Source of the DNA: CAYOFF01 sp964403415
Lineage (GTDB): Bacteria > Patescibacteriota > Gracilibacteria > Absconditabacterales > Absconditicoccaceae
Length of the DNA: 64,000 nt
NCBI GenBank assembly: GCA_964403415.1
Contig: CAYOFF010000001.1
Span: forward strand, 1-64,000
Direction: 5' to 3'
The notes under the pieces were generated by a model. That model made no database searches and was not told the DNA's origin. It saw nothing but the letters and a program-made list of their open reading frames with translations. Of the stretch, positions 37,301-48,094 are shown piece by piece. Numbering within the stretch: position 1 is the first letter of the stretch; the number at the start of each line of letters is the position of its first letter. The position numbers and the translations under genes are program-made.

Positions 37301-39786
37301 ATACCCTGACATGTCACGCTCACATTAAATGGCACTGTTCATGCGGTAGGCACTGCCAATAAGTTCATACACTGCGATGGCTGACAAGACACATCTGATG
37401 ACGATGAGTTATTTCCAGGTGTTGGATCTCCTGGAGGAGTTGTAATTGTTACGTAGTTGATAGGATCAGGGCAGTCTGCACCACCACTTCGATTTGACTT
37501 CGCGATGAGTGTAATGTGTCCGCTCTGTCCTGGAGCAAGCGATGGAATCGTCCATCTTAGAATTTGACTTGGTGTCTGCTGAATAATAGTTGGCTGACCA
37601 ATATTTGGTACGCTTGTTGTAGGCGCTTGATATGTTAGTTCTGGAGGAAGTGTATCAGTAATCTGCACGTTATTTATCGTTTGATTTCCGTCATTTCTAT
37701 AGAAGATATCAAACGTAACGAGTCCATTCGTTGCATTGAGCTGTCCTGAAATCGTTGACTTCCAGATAGAGAGATCCTTTACCTGTGGGGCATTGACGTA
37801 GAGGTTGCTCTGACAGTACGGATCCGTTTGTCCATCTACTGTACATGAAATTGCGTATACTCACGTATCCGTAAACGTATTGTTGAGAATAATTGTTCCT
37901 GGTCACGTGCCGGTCCATACCACTGTTTGTGACCAGACAACTTGTCCTTGTGCATCGGTTGCGGTAACGACATAGTTTGTTCCAAATCCATCACACACAA
38001 ACTGTACTGGCAATGGTGCGCTTCCAATTTGTGGTGAGAAATAGAGTCCTCCACAGTATGATGGCGTACAGGTCACTTCTGCTGTATCGTCGTTATTACT
38101 TGGATCAGCATCCCCTGTGAGCGGCAATACCTGTACGTAGTTTACGGGATCAGGACACTCTCCTTGTCCACCACCATTCCAGTTGGAGACTGTGGTGAGA
38201 ATAATTTGACCTGATTGTCCTGGCTGCAATGTACCTACATTCCATGTTATCCACTGTCCTCACCCAGGAATATTTTGTACATTTACTGGTGCAGGTGATG
38301 AACTTTGGAAGAGTAACCATTCTGGTAGAAGATCTTTGACGGTGACACCTGTTACGAGTTTATCACCTATATTTTCGTAGACTATTTTGAAGGTTACTAG
38401 TCAGCTTGTAGAGGTAAGGTGCCCACTTAGGACCGTCTTATCTACCGTAAGATCAAACTTGTGTATAATGTTACACGTATTGCTACACCCATATGGTCAT
38501 CGATTTGTTTGAGATGGATCGTTGGGGTCACACTGTTCCTGTCATTGTAGGATACCATCACCACAGTAGCCTACATACAGATCTTCTGTACATGCTACTG
38601 TCGGCGCTCCTGCACCGTTCTGAGGGGTACATGTGATCACATAGTTTCCGCTACCGAGACTAAGTGGCAACACTATCGTACTATTTCCTGTATTCGCTGT
38701 ATAAAATGGGTTGTATCCTGGTACAGCAACTTGGAATGTATACCGTGATGCATTTGTTCCAGAACAGGTAAGCGTGAGATTATTGAGGTAATTATATCCA
38801 CTTGTAGGTACGAGCGTAAGGTACTGACACTCACTTGGAGGTAGTGGCTCGCACTCACACTCTGGCGTACATGTCTCTCCTATATCACATGATTGAGAGC
38901 CATTGATTGACGTAGGATCACATGCTTCGTTTGCTTGTTCTATACCATCACCACAGTATGGTCCCGTCAATACGACTGGATCACATCCTACTGTACAGTA
39001 CGTACATGTACCACCGTATGGTGGCACACACGGTACACCATTGAGCGCTCCGCTATCACACACCTCATCTCCCGCTAAGTGTAAGTTTTGAATATAATTA
39101 TATGTACCCGTTGCGTATGAGAGCGTTCCATCGTCCTTCTTTCCATCACCACAAAATCCGAGATAGAAGTTTTGGCACTCGGTGTCTTGTTTTCCTGTGC
39201 TTGGATTGGGATAGGTAGAGATGTTAGTATTTATGAGCGTCCCTCCAACTGGCGTGTAATATGTTGGATGATTGAAATTGCCATTAGCATATCATTCTCT
39301 CTTGAGGTGATATAGAATACGTGCTGCGAGCTGTGATCTTTGGTATCACTGTGGTACAGATACTGGTGCCGCTAGGGGACTATCACTATCCATTGCGATG
39401 ACAGGTGTATTTACTCCTTTTGGTTTGGAGATAGAAGCCCGTGAGAATGTCGGGATAATGAAGTTGAATGGAGCAGGTAGCGTAGCAATCGACACATAGG
39501 ATAATGCAGAGTAGTCGAACTCCCGATGGAGTGTACTACTTGATGTCGAAAAGATATCTCTCGCATCAAAATTAGTTGCTCCAACATATGCTATGGCATA
39601 AAACGTCCCACCATCACAGACTGGCCCATCCGCCAAATTATGCGTCTGCATAGATACTGGCAACAGCTGTGCGTGTACCTTCTCTCCTCATCCTCATAGC
39701 ACGCCTAATACTCGCAAGCCTGCTACGCCTACGATCGCTGCTACTACTCCAAGAATTCATCTCTTCACTGCTCTCATGCTACCCAT
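31330..39786 (-). CDS. Giant exported protein with DUF11-like and Cys-rich disulfide repeats (2818 aa)
   Basis: The frame has no TAA or TAG from 39786 to 31330; only UGAs. It starts MGSMRAVKRGILGVVAAIVG with a signal peptide ending near VHAQL. Order of parts: three Cys-rich units near the N-terminus (GDEVCDSGALNG, YCGDGIEQANEACD, YCGDGILQ), six modules of about 220 aa that pair a DUF11-like beta-sandwich (TITDTLPPELTY, LAPGQSGHI type) with an Ig-like part holding a C-x4-C pair, a Pro/Thr-rich linker (about nt 33890-34200), seven tandem CGDG-x-x-x-x-GE-x-CDDGN-x-x-x-GDGC units, and a C-terminal globular part. DUF11 repeats are known from bacterial cell-wall and adhesin-like proteins. The likely role is a surface adhesin or coat; this is inferred. 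It starts 26 nt after the 1828-aa gene, likely one transcript. Confidence 0.85.
32640..33360 (-). repeat. Seven tandem Cys-rich disulfide units
   Basis: Within the 2818-aa protein the unit CGDG-x-LGTGE-x-CDDGNQ-x-TGDGC-x-P-x-C is repeated seven times at roughly 93-111 nt spacing, the first four nearly identical at the DNA level and the last three diverged. It matches the Cys-rich repeat known from Myxococcus-type surface proteins (the TIGR02232 kind). The near-identity suggests recent duplication. Confidence 0.85.
34400..38450 (-). repeat. Six DUF11/Ig-like modules of about 660 nt
   Basis: Cysteine landmarks PCVPSMC, PCVTSLC, PCDESYC, CQPSQC, CTPSYC and a related one recur every 645-680 nt. 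Each module holds ITDTLP-x-x-LTY, LAPGQSGHI or LQPGQSGQI, PSNNDD-A-x-x-PC and a VCT/VDGQA strand. This is a coding repeat with diverged copies. Confidence 0.8.
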
Positions 39787-39812
39787 AACTACAAAGCAAA
39801 AGTAGTAAAAAT

Positions 39813-42800
39813 TTATTTATTTTCGTCTGCTTCTAACTTTAACTCTGACGCATCAGGATCATCACCGCTCAGGTAAGAAGTCTCTATTTTGGTTTGTTTT
39901 GGTGTATCCAATAAATCTACCGTTGTTATGGCTGCAGCACTAAGATGGTATTGCAAATCTTTGACTGGCACTGCTGCAGTACCGTTAATTTTGTATCGAT
40001 TTCCCTGTATATCTTTTGCATACTGTGTCCCATCTGGCAGCGTAAATCATGGACGATCCGTATAGGAGACACCATTTACTGTAAAATCAAAATCACTTGA
40101 GAAGGTCGCCTTGGTTGTGTCTATCTGCCCAAACTCCTCTGGCGTTTGCAATGTTGGTTCTGTGCTTCCTGTTTCATCGCCTGGCTTCGGCTTTGGAATT
40201 TTACCTATTGCCACCCCAAGCACTGGTAGATCCTTTTGCTGTCTTACTGCCGTATTTGCGACCGCATAGTTTACGTACGCAAGTTTTCTCGCGACGGGCG
40301 TTGTTACAAGCTCCGTTGCAATAGGCGTAGCATCCACAAGCTTTGGTTCAAATTTCTTTCTTTTGGTAAACTTCATCTTGAGTGACTTCAAGACGACTTC
40401 CTCATTGATACACTCTGGGAAAATAGCAAAAACAAATACCGATGTTATCTCTTCAAGACCTGGGACGGCTCTCCCATTGAGCTTTCCATCTCAGATTATT
40501 ACTTTTTTGAGATTTTCGTAATTGTATCCTCATCATTTTTTTTCTAATCGATCCGTTGGAAATCCATTTGCTTTCAACTGACCAACAATTTGTCTGGCAA
40601 TACTATCAAGAATCTCTGGGTTTTTCTGCTGAAGATTATCTAAGAAGTGTTGTTTGTGTACATCTGCTTGCGGATATGTAGCTTTATCGATTACCCTCTC
40701 TGATCACTTCACAATGTAGGGATGAAACACAAACTTTTCATCAATATGAAGATTTGTATTTCCAAATCCCCCATATCACGCAACCCAACTTGCGGCATTT
40801 ACAAGCTGCTCCGTATTTCCATTTGCCAACGGCCTATTTGGCATTCCCTTGATAGACTCCATTCTTATTTTCATATGTTCTGCTACTGCTGCTGGGTTAT
40901 TTTCATACTGGGGTTCTTTTTCGAGTCTCTTCTTGTACGATTCTGTTCTAATAATTGCCACTTGTTCCATTTTGATGAGCAAGAATGCTATCCTATATTC
41001 CGGAGAAATTTTGATAGGAGCCGTTTTCCCTCCACTAATGTGCTTAGCCTCTGTAGCGCCTCTTCATGCAGCCGTATACGAGATGTTCAAGGTTTTTTCT
41101 AACCACGCGCTTACTTTGACTTGTCCTCCCTGTTCATCTGTCATCAGCGCATCAAATGCTCCGTCCTCTGTGAGCACCCTATGTCCAACCTCCTTGAGCT
41201 TTGCTAGCGTCTCTGCTTTGTATTTCCCTGCTGGAAGATTCTTGATCAACTCATCTAACTCCGTTCCCGCTCCATCTATCGTCAAATGTTTTTTCTCGGT
41301 CATTGTTACACGCGAGAGAGCAGCGTAGATGTAGTGAATATTTGCAATAGTCCTCTCCTTGACGGCTGGATCCCTGGATGCAGCGTCGAATGCCATTTGA
41401 GGTCTCAATGCCTGTAGCCTTGGTTTTTCCGTTCCTGATGATTTTAAGATTGCCTCATCTATATATTCGACAGCTATCTTTGCAGCGTCTGTGTACCTTT
41501 CTTCCTCAACTGCTCTATAGTATGCCTCGTGCATGTCTTTTCCTCACTTTCGCTCGTATCTCCATCTCATAAACATCTCTGCCGCATCTCATGATTTGAG
41601 AAAGTCTAACAGTGCACGATCAGGATTTGGACTCACAATCTCCGAAAGTTCAGAGGTCAACTCATCTTCAAAACTCTCTGTCATCTGCAGCGACATTTCC
41701 CGACGAGGAACCTTGCTTACGGGGAGTTCTGATTTCACGAGAAGATATGTTTTCTTTGACCCTTTAGATCTTGTTTGATCTTTTGCTTGGATAAACTGGA
41801 TACTCATATTTCCTGGCATCACGAGATAGTCTTGCCCTCCGATATTTTTTACCACAATCCTCCCTGCGTATTTCTTATCTATCTTTTCAACTGTTATGCC
41901 ATGATTTTTGAGCAAAGGGAAACTTATCATCATATTTGGCATATCCATGATTGGATCTTTTGTTGCATCAAAGAGTGGTCTTCACCCTTCTCTTGCTGCC
42001 CCCTCATTAAACTTCAACATACCTTCTTTGGTCTGCTTAATATGCTCATGACTCGCCAAGTATGTTTGCACCTCGACTAGTCACTTGTTGTATTCGTCTA
42101 ATGCTGCTTTCTCTGATGGTGTTCACTTATTTGGCAGCACCCTTTCCCTCGGATCAGAGAGCTGTGATACTACAGCTAGCGTCAGTACCTGATGATTTCC
42201 AAAAAACTCACGCATCACTACTGGCTTTGCCTTTGCGGGAAGAAGTACTCATATCTTGTCTGTTGCCTGAGGAATTTCCACGTTCTCGCTTCCATCTAGA
42301 CGCATGTAGGGAACATTTGTCCCTAGTTCCAGATTAAAATACTCAAAAAAGCTCTGAGGCACGAACACATAGTCTTGGTTATCTCATCGTACTTCTAGTT
42401 TTGCATCAGACACCCCTGGCAGATCTACTAGCGCATCTGTTTTGTCATCGCGATCTTGTGTTCTTAGTAGGACATTTACCTCGTCGATATTCGCAAAGGT
42501 AAAGTCTGTCTCCTGAGCCCCTGAAAGTCTCTCCTTAAACTTTTGCTCTCTGTCATAACTTCATTTGTCTGGAACGTATGCTCACTTCTTGATCATACTA
42601 AAGAATAGTCCGCCTGTTGGGATGACACCTATTCCCCATGGCGTAAAGATCAACTGCACACCAATACATCATCAGGTGAGCTGCAGTCCTGCTAGTTTAC
42701 TAATATCTCTATTGTACGAGTCCATAAACACTCATGAAATCATTGTTGAGATGAGTTCTATACCCTCATTTGTCGTGAGGTTTTTCTTGAGTGTATCATC

Positions 42801-45299
42801 ACTCGCTACCTGCTGGAGAATATCACTCAAAATTCTAGCGTAGTCACTAAGATGGCCCTCTGCATCCTCATTGTCTTTGAACTTGGTCTCTACAATCTTA
42901 AGCATATTTCCATATGAGAAATCTCACTTGGCTGCAGAAACAATACCTTTCACTTCGTTTGTGAGATCTCATTTTATTTTTTCAAATGTATCATTGAAGT
43001 TTTTTATTACATCAAGTTTCACACCCGTAGACACCCCTACTGACACTGCTCAAGGAAGTAGAGATGCGTTTGCTCCTGCAAACCATGTTACACCATTCTT
43101 CTCGCGAGCTGTTCCTACCATAAGATAGGGCGCCCGACCCATTGTCATGCTCTGGAGATTCAGTCCGCCTCATACTCATACCGTATAGAAGAGCGTCATG
43201 TTTTTCTCCTTATTGACGTCCCATGTCTTTCCAAAACTTACCCCAAGTGCAAGGTTAGTACCTATAAGATCATTATCTAAAATCTTTCCATCTAGTCCAT
43301 TCAGTCCCTGAAGGACTCCTCATGAGAACGTGATATTATCAACGAGGTGTTGAGCTAGCCATCATTTACTAAATGCAATCTGGCGAGCAGCACCTACTCC
43401 TACCGAGGTAAGATCATCTACATTTGTCAGTGCGAGTCACCGTGTTGTACGCGCTACACGTGTCTTATATTCCTCTGAGGTCATTGTTGTCTTGATATCC
43501 GTAAGTTCTTTTCTCCTGCCCTTTAATGCTTTTTTTGTTTCCGTCTTAATTCCTGATTTTGCAAGTTCTTTATCTATCAGTGCTATCTGCTCGTCTGTTG
43601 TTTCTCTCTGTGGCGCAAGTGCATCATCTACCTTATCGATGAGCTGTTTTTTTATGGCACCATCTAGTGCGTCGTAGTCTTTTATTGTCTCTCTGAGTAG
43701 ATCTTCTGGAGAGCTCTTTGCAGCAGCGGTCTTTTGTCTAATCTTCTCTGCCTCATAGGAGAGATAATTTTTTCCGTGCTCGAGCATACTCATAAAATAC
43801 TCTGGCTGTTGTTCAATACGTTTGCGCAGTTGGGTTATACTTGCTGGATGAGAGAGGAAATACCTATACAGTTTCTTGGGTGTATCTAGCGTCATGAGTT
43901 CGTCTTTTTCTGCTTTGGTCAGTGCAGGATCCATAGCAATAATTTCTGCTATATGCTCTACCATCCACCCATCCGCCTGTTCCTCTGTGGCTTGCTTGGT
44001 ATCGATCATATGCTGTCTCACGGTTTCGAACATCTTTGCTTTTTGTCCCTCCATCAGTGTTCCTGTTCCTACTGGATTTTTCTCTTTGCCTGTTCATGCT
44101 CTCTGATATCTTCTGATTGCTCTCAGACTCGAGAGATCTGTGTCTTTGGATGGGGCTTCGATAAGATTATCGAGATCGTTGTTGAGGACTACCTCAAACA
44201 TCCCTGGCAACAAATTACTCATATCTCATCATGTCTCCAGCGCCGCATAGACCTGCGTCATCTGCTCGAGACGGACACGATCTGTAAGTGCTGTTCTATA
44301 CAATCTTCACTCTGCTGCCTTTCCTTGTTTTGCCACACCAAGTACCGCCTGTATATATTGTTCTGCTGGCGTAAGTACTATATTTTTCTTGTTCGTTGGC
44401 GTGCTGGCCAATGCATTTTTCGCACTCACGATACACATCGTCTGTGTGAGGAGTTCGAGCGCTACACGCTCTTTGGGTTTGATCTTTATGCGCGCAACGT
44501 CTGTTTTGTCGGCATACAACTTCTTCACCTCTTCCTTCTCTCGCCGCCTAGAAACGTCTGACGATGTGTTTTTGGGCAGAGGAAGAGCAGCAAGGACGCG
44601 CCCAAATCATGCGATATCTACGCGATCTAGCGCATCGTCCGCATGCTCTACGGTCACAATATCACTCATCAGTCCGGACTCATCTGCAAGATCTACCGGC
44701 TTCTTTTCCATCTCTGTATAGACCTGCTTGAGCGATTTATGCGCTTTTCTTTCTTTATCTCTTTTGAGCCTGTCTGACTGATCTGTTGCTCACTCTATTG
44801 TATTGTTTTGTTCGTATTCGTGTTTGGTAACCTCTATCTTGAGATCCTTAAACTTCTTTTTGTAGACCGCAACTGCTGCATTTTCGCTCTGGAGAGATTC
44901 GACTGCCGTTGTAAACAGCTCTAAATTTTCTTTTTCTCTGAACTCTACCTCAAGCGTTGTAGGGAGATACAAGGCAATGACGGTAAGGAGTGTGCTCATA
45001 AGCTGACTGGCATTTCATTTTCTGGCTAATACACGGCCTTCACGGATATTTTTTTGGAACTGTTCGACCTGATTCCGCTCTTTCGAGTGCTCTGCAAACC
45101 TTCCTTTCACGCTTGAGAGAAAGCCCTCAAGATTATCCGAAAGTCCTACAATGATAGGTTCTATGGCCTTTCTGGTGACATCCAAATTTCATTTTTTGAT
45201 GACCTCTGCTACAGCGCCAACCTTGTCGCTAATCTCTTTGACAAGCCTGTTTGCTGTCGCATCATCAAATACCAGTTGCTCTCTCACGTTCTCTCCCAT
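39813..45299 (-). CDS. Large protein of unknown function without signal peptide (1828 aa)
   Basis: The frame from ATG 45299 to TAA 39813 contains only UGAs as apparent stops. MGENVREQLVFDDATANRL has no signal or membrane segment. The N-terminal 700 residues are strongly helical and charged (KERKAHKSLKQV, KELTDIKTTMTSEEYK); a Gly-rich part with beta-barrel-like alternation (NLALGVSFGKTWDVNKEKN, LFYTVGVGGGLNLQ) follows at about 650-750; the rest is mixed. No catalytic motif or family is recognised. A good promoter lies upstream and the 2818-aa exported protein follows after 26 nt, so it may help make, move or anchor that protein. That link is inference from gene order. Confidence 0.75.
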
Positions 45300-45330
45300 G
45301 TGAGTTTTCGCACAAAATAAAGTTTATAGT

Positions 45331-45359
45331 ATTGTACGACCACTGGGAAGTTTTGTCAA
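45331..45359 (-). promoter_or_regulatory. Sigma70-type promoter for the 1828-aa gene
   Basis: On the minus strand TTGACA (45354-45359) is followed after 17 nt by TACAAT (45331-45336), a near-consensus pair, 32 nt before the ATG. Confidence 0.7.
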
Positions 45360-45398
45360 ATTTGCTTGTGTACGTTGAAAATCACCGCCCATTTCTAG

Positions 45399-45424
45399 TT
45401 GACATTTTGTTGAAATAATGTCAA
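45399..45424. promoter_or_regulatory. Inverted repeat TTGACATT-N10-AATGTCAA
   Basis: Two perfect 8-bp arms (45399-45406 and 45417-45424) lie about 40 bp upstream of the promoter for the 1828-aa gene. It could be a regulator binding site, or part of the 3' end of the lipoprotein transcription unit. Confidence 0.4.
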
Positions 45425-45439
45425 AAACTCTCGAAGTAC

Positions 45440-45480
45440 AAAAAAACCTCTGCCCGGAATTTTTCTGGGTAGGGTTTCTT
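45440..45480 (-). terminator. Hairpin terminator downstream of the lipoprotein gene
   Basis: On the minus strand AAACCCTACCCAG pairs, with a bulge, with CCGGGCAGAGGTTT and a run of seven T follows. It would end the transcript of the lipoprotein gene. Confidence 0.65.
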
Positions 45481-45523
45481 GATGCAAAGGGGGTGTGGTA
45501 TATAAGGAATGGATAATAACGTG

Positions 45524-45572
45524 AACCGCCCCGACGCGATTAGTCCCGTATAACGGGCGCGCTGGGGCGGTT
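45524..45572. other. GC-rich nested hairpin element
   Basis: AACCGCCCC pairs with GGGGCGGTT at the base, and CCCGT with ACGGG (45545-45557) forms an inner hairpin, with a GCG/CGC stretch between. It is far more GC-rich than its surroundings and lies in the 3' untranslated region of the lipoprotein gene, before the terminator. No T run follows, so it is not a normal terminator. It may be a mobile repeat or an RNA-stabilising structure. Confidence 0.5.
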
Positions 45573-45597
45573 GGGTAATTCTTTCTTCTTTCTTTCT

Positions 45598-46005
45598 CTA
45601 TTGCGATGCAGGGAACTCCTGGTGGTACACCTCCTTACCCTTCAGATTCAGTATGGAAACGTCGATTTTCCTGGTCACCGTATGGCTTACGGAATAGATA
45701 CCAGTAAACCCACATTCTTCCACCCAACTGAGAACGAGATAATCTTCACCGACCTGATGATTGTTGCAGTCAATTTCTTTGAACAGAAAGGTGTAATCGC
45801 CTCCCCCACATGGGGAGGGCGTCGGACAGAGGGTATAATTGAGTTTTTCCCCCTGTTCGTACACCGCGTTCGGAATCTGGTGGTGAATGGATTTATCAAG
45901 TTCAAAGGTCTGTACCCCGTCGCAATCGGATTCCCAAAACGCCTTTTTACAGGCGGGGGAGAGAAAAATAGAAGAAAGAAGTAAAAGTGATGTTATAAGT
46001 TTCAT
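45598..46005 (-). CDS. Putative lipoprotein (135 aa), possibly acquired
   Basis: MKLITSLLLLSSIFLSPACKK is a short lipoprotein-type signal with the modified Cys expected in SPAC-KK. The mature part has paired cysteines (ESDCDGVQ, LCPTPSPCGGG, EIDCNN, EECGF) and ends in a beta-rich NLKGKEVYHQEFP stretch. All nine glycines are GGN and none is UGA, unlike most neighbours. The start at 46005 is preferred to an upstream GTG because the promoter's -10 box overlaps the latter region. The CKK lipobox context resembles Bacteroidota lipoproteins, and the gene has its own consensus promoter and GC-rich 3' hairpin, which together hint at horizontal transfer. Function unknown. Confidence 0.6.
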   Translation of the reverse strand: MKLITSLLLLSSIFLSPACKKAFWESDCDGVQTFELDKSIHHQIPNAVYEQGEKLNYTLCPTPSPCGGGDYTFLFKEIDCNNHQVGEDYLVLSWVEECGFTGIYSVSHTVTRKIDVSILNLKGKEVYHQEFPASQ

Positions 46006-46032
46006 GCGTACGGCATTTTTTTCGCCGCACAC

Positions 46033-46060
46033 ACTTTATCTTTTCTCCTTACTTTGTCAA
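46033..46060 (-). promoter_or_regulatory. Sigma70-type promoter for the lipoprotein gene
   Basis: TTGACA (46055-46060) and TAAAGT (46033-46038) are 16 nt apart on the minus strand, about 28 nt before ATG 46005. A second TTGACA lies at 46068-46073. Confidence 0.65.
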
Positions 46061-46102
46061 TACCTTTTGTCAACTCTTCAAGACACCTTATTTTGAGTAT
46101 TT

Positions 46103-47539
46103 TTACCTGCCTTTTATGACTACTTTTACGGTTGTCATGATGACGTAGAGGTCTAGGAGAAGTGATCGATGCTGGATATAGTGGAGATCGAGTCTTGCCT
46201 CCTCATCAAAGGGGAGTTCGTCTCTTCCAAAGATCTGTGCGTAGCCGGTCATGCCGGGCTTGATACTAAAGAGACGTCTTTGCCGTCCGCTGTAGCGCGC
46301 TACCTCATGCGGCTCGTGCGGTCTTGGACCGACGAGCGACATCGTTCCTCGCCAGACAGAGAAAAGATTTGGCAGTTCATCGAGTGAGGTCTTGCGGAGC
46401 ACTCTGCCGAGACGCGTTACTCTGGGATCGTTTTGTATTTTGGGTAGGACACCCTTGCGGACGTTTGCAGGAGAGTGGACTAGTTGTTCTTTGAGCTCCC
46501 ATGCATCTTTACCGCCATACTTCTCTCCAGTCGAGAGGTGTGTATACATGCTACGAAATTTGATGAAATCGAAGAGTTTACCGTTTTTTCCTACTCTTTT
46601 CTGTACGTAAAAAACAGGACCAGGGGAGTCGAGCTTGATGAGAAGAGCAATCACCAAAAACACCGGCGACAGCAGAATCAGTGCTAGCGTTGAGGCACAG
46701 AGATCAAATCATCTTTTGAGCACTCTCCGCCGACCGTCCAGCGGTGATGCGCGGTATTCCATCACCATCAACGGGCCTAGCCTCTGCGGAGCAGCGATCA
46801 CATCCTCCAACAAGTGGTGATCGCTGACATGATAAAAAAGCTGGCCGTTGATCTTGGCGCAGTCGGTATAATACTGTAATGTCTGCGCCCCAAATGTTCC
46901 AGCAACGAGGATGATATCGTACTGCAGAAGATGCGCATTTTTTTCTGATCATTCGTTTTGCCGCTCATCTTCTGCCGTTGTCCCAACGAGATGTGTTTGC
47001 ACGCTATAGATACGATAGTCTCTCAAAATAGGTAATAGATAGTCACGTATGTGTTCTGTCTTTGCCAGCAGCAAGATACGATATGGTTTTTGTCTTTCTA
47101 GTCGATTGTTGAGGCCATTTCGCCACCGATCCCACAATGTAATTGCCACAAAACTCGCCACCGCTCACCACACCACCACAAATCTTGACACACCTGAAAC
47201 AAAGACATACCCAAACCCATAGTACGCAATTGCACTACTTACAACAACCCATATCAGCCACGACTCCAAAAATAACGTATAATACCTATGTAACGGTCTA
47301 AATAACTCATACAGCCCGCGTATAATACCTATCACCACAAATGCGCCAGCAGAGCAGACAGCGAAGAGCATGGTCTCCCGCAGATTGAGTGCGGGGATTC
47401 TCAGTTGTACAAATGGAATGAGATCTGTCGTCTGACGCACTTTGTACATCACCCAAAAGCTAAGCACGATCAGTGCCATATGAAACACTGGTCTCCAAAA
47501 ACGCAACAGCATCATTGCTCTTCTCGGTGCACGCTCCAT
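46103..47539 (-). CDS. Polyisoprenyl-phosphate sugar-1-phosphate transferase (WbaP/WcaJ-type)
   Basis: The enzyme transfers a sugar-1-phosphate from a nucleotide sugar to undecaprenyl phosphate, the first step in making a capsule, exopolysaccharide or glycan for surface proteins. The 478-aa protein has four N-terminal membrane helices (about residues 15-135), a Rossmann-like middle with a sugar-transferase lead-in, one more hydrophobic re-entrant segment (LALILLSPVFLVIALLIKLD), then the catalytic domain with SPGPVFYVQKRVGKNG, FIKFRSM, LRKTSLDELPNLFSVWRG, MSLVGPRP and KPGMTGYAQ. Several UGAs in the first half must be Gly. It is on the same strand as the lipoprotein gene, 97 nt upstream of it. 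Confidence 0.93.
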
Positions 47540-47684
47540 GTTCTACGTATGCGGGTAATATCCTAAAGACTCCTTACACGATTATTGTATACTTCACTGC
47601 GGGACTGCCCCTAAATCTGGGTAGCAAAATTATTCTATAACATTACTCTACGCATATACACATTTATTACAAGATATTCAAAAA

Positions 47685-48023
47685 ATGTCTACAAATCACG
47701 ACCTCGTCATTGTTGCAACCACATATCCCAATGATTGAAGAGCTCTCAAAAGACTCATTCTCCAGCTCCTCAAACAAAAACTTGCTGCATGCATCCAGAG
47801 AATCAACTACGTCAAATCTTACTATCGACGGGAGTGATCTCTCAAGCAGGAAGACGAGAAACTGCTTATCATCAAAACCACATTAGCAAAAAAAGAGCAG
47901 CTTCTTGCTACTCTCATCAAACAGCATCCCTATGATACGCCTGAAATCATCTGCATAGATCCCGATCACGTGGATCCCAAGTATCTTACTTGGGTCCAGA
48001 CTGTACTAGGCGAGAATCTTTAG
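47685..48023 (+). CDS. cutA: CutA1-like divalent-cation tolerance protein
   Basis: The 112-aa product shows the family pattern VIVATTYPNDG, LAACIQRINYVKSYY, REGSLKQEDEKLLIIKT and HPYDTPEIICI ending in YLTWV. CutA1 forms a very stable trimer with a ferredoxin-like fold; its exact role in metal tolerance is unclear. Two glycines (PNDG and REG) are UGA codons. It stands alone on the plus strand, transcribed divergently from the sugar transferase and converging on the pseudouridine synthase gene. The 71-bp 3' spacer has short degenerate TCTGGTTCTAC-like repeats. Confidence 0.9.
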
Positions 48024-48094
48024 AAGAGCTCTATAGAAGTTATATCTGGTTCACTCTGGTTCTACTCTGGCTCTACACTGACTCTACGCCAACT

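Noticed and set aside
45524..45572. Integron attC site (GTTGGGT at the right end of the hairpin)
   Set aside because: The left end lacks a matching RYYYAAC core and no cassette series or integrase is seen.
45571..45984. Plus-strand open frame opposite the lipoprotein gene
   Set aside because: The minus strand has a signal peptide, lipobox, promoter and terminator; the plus strand has none.
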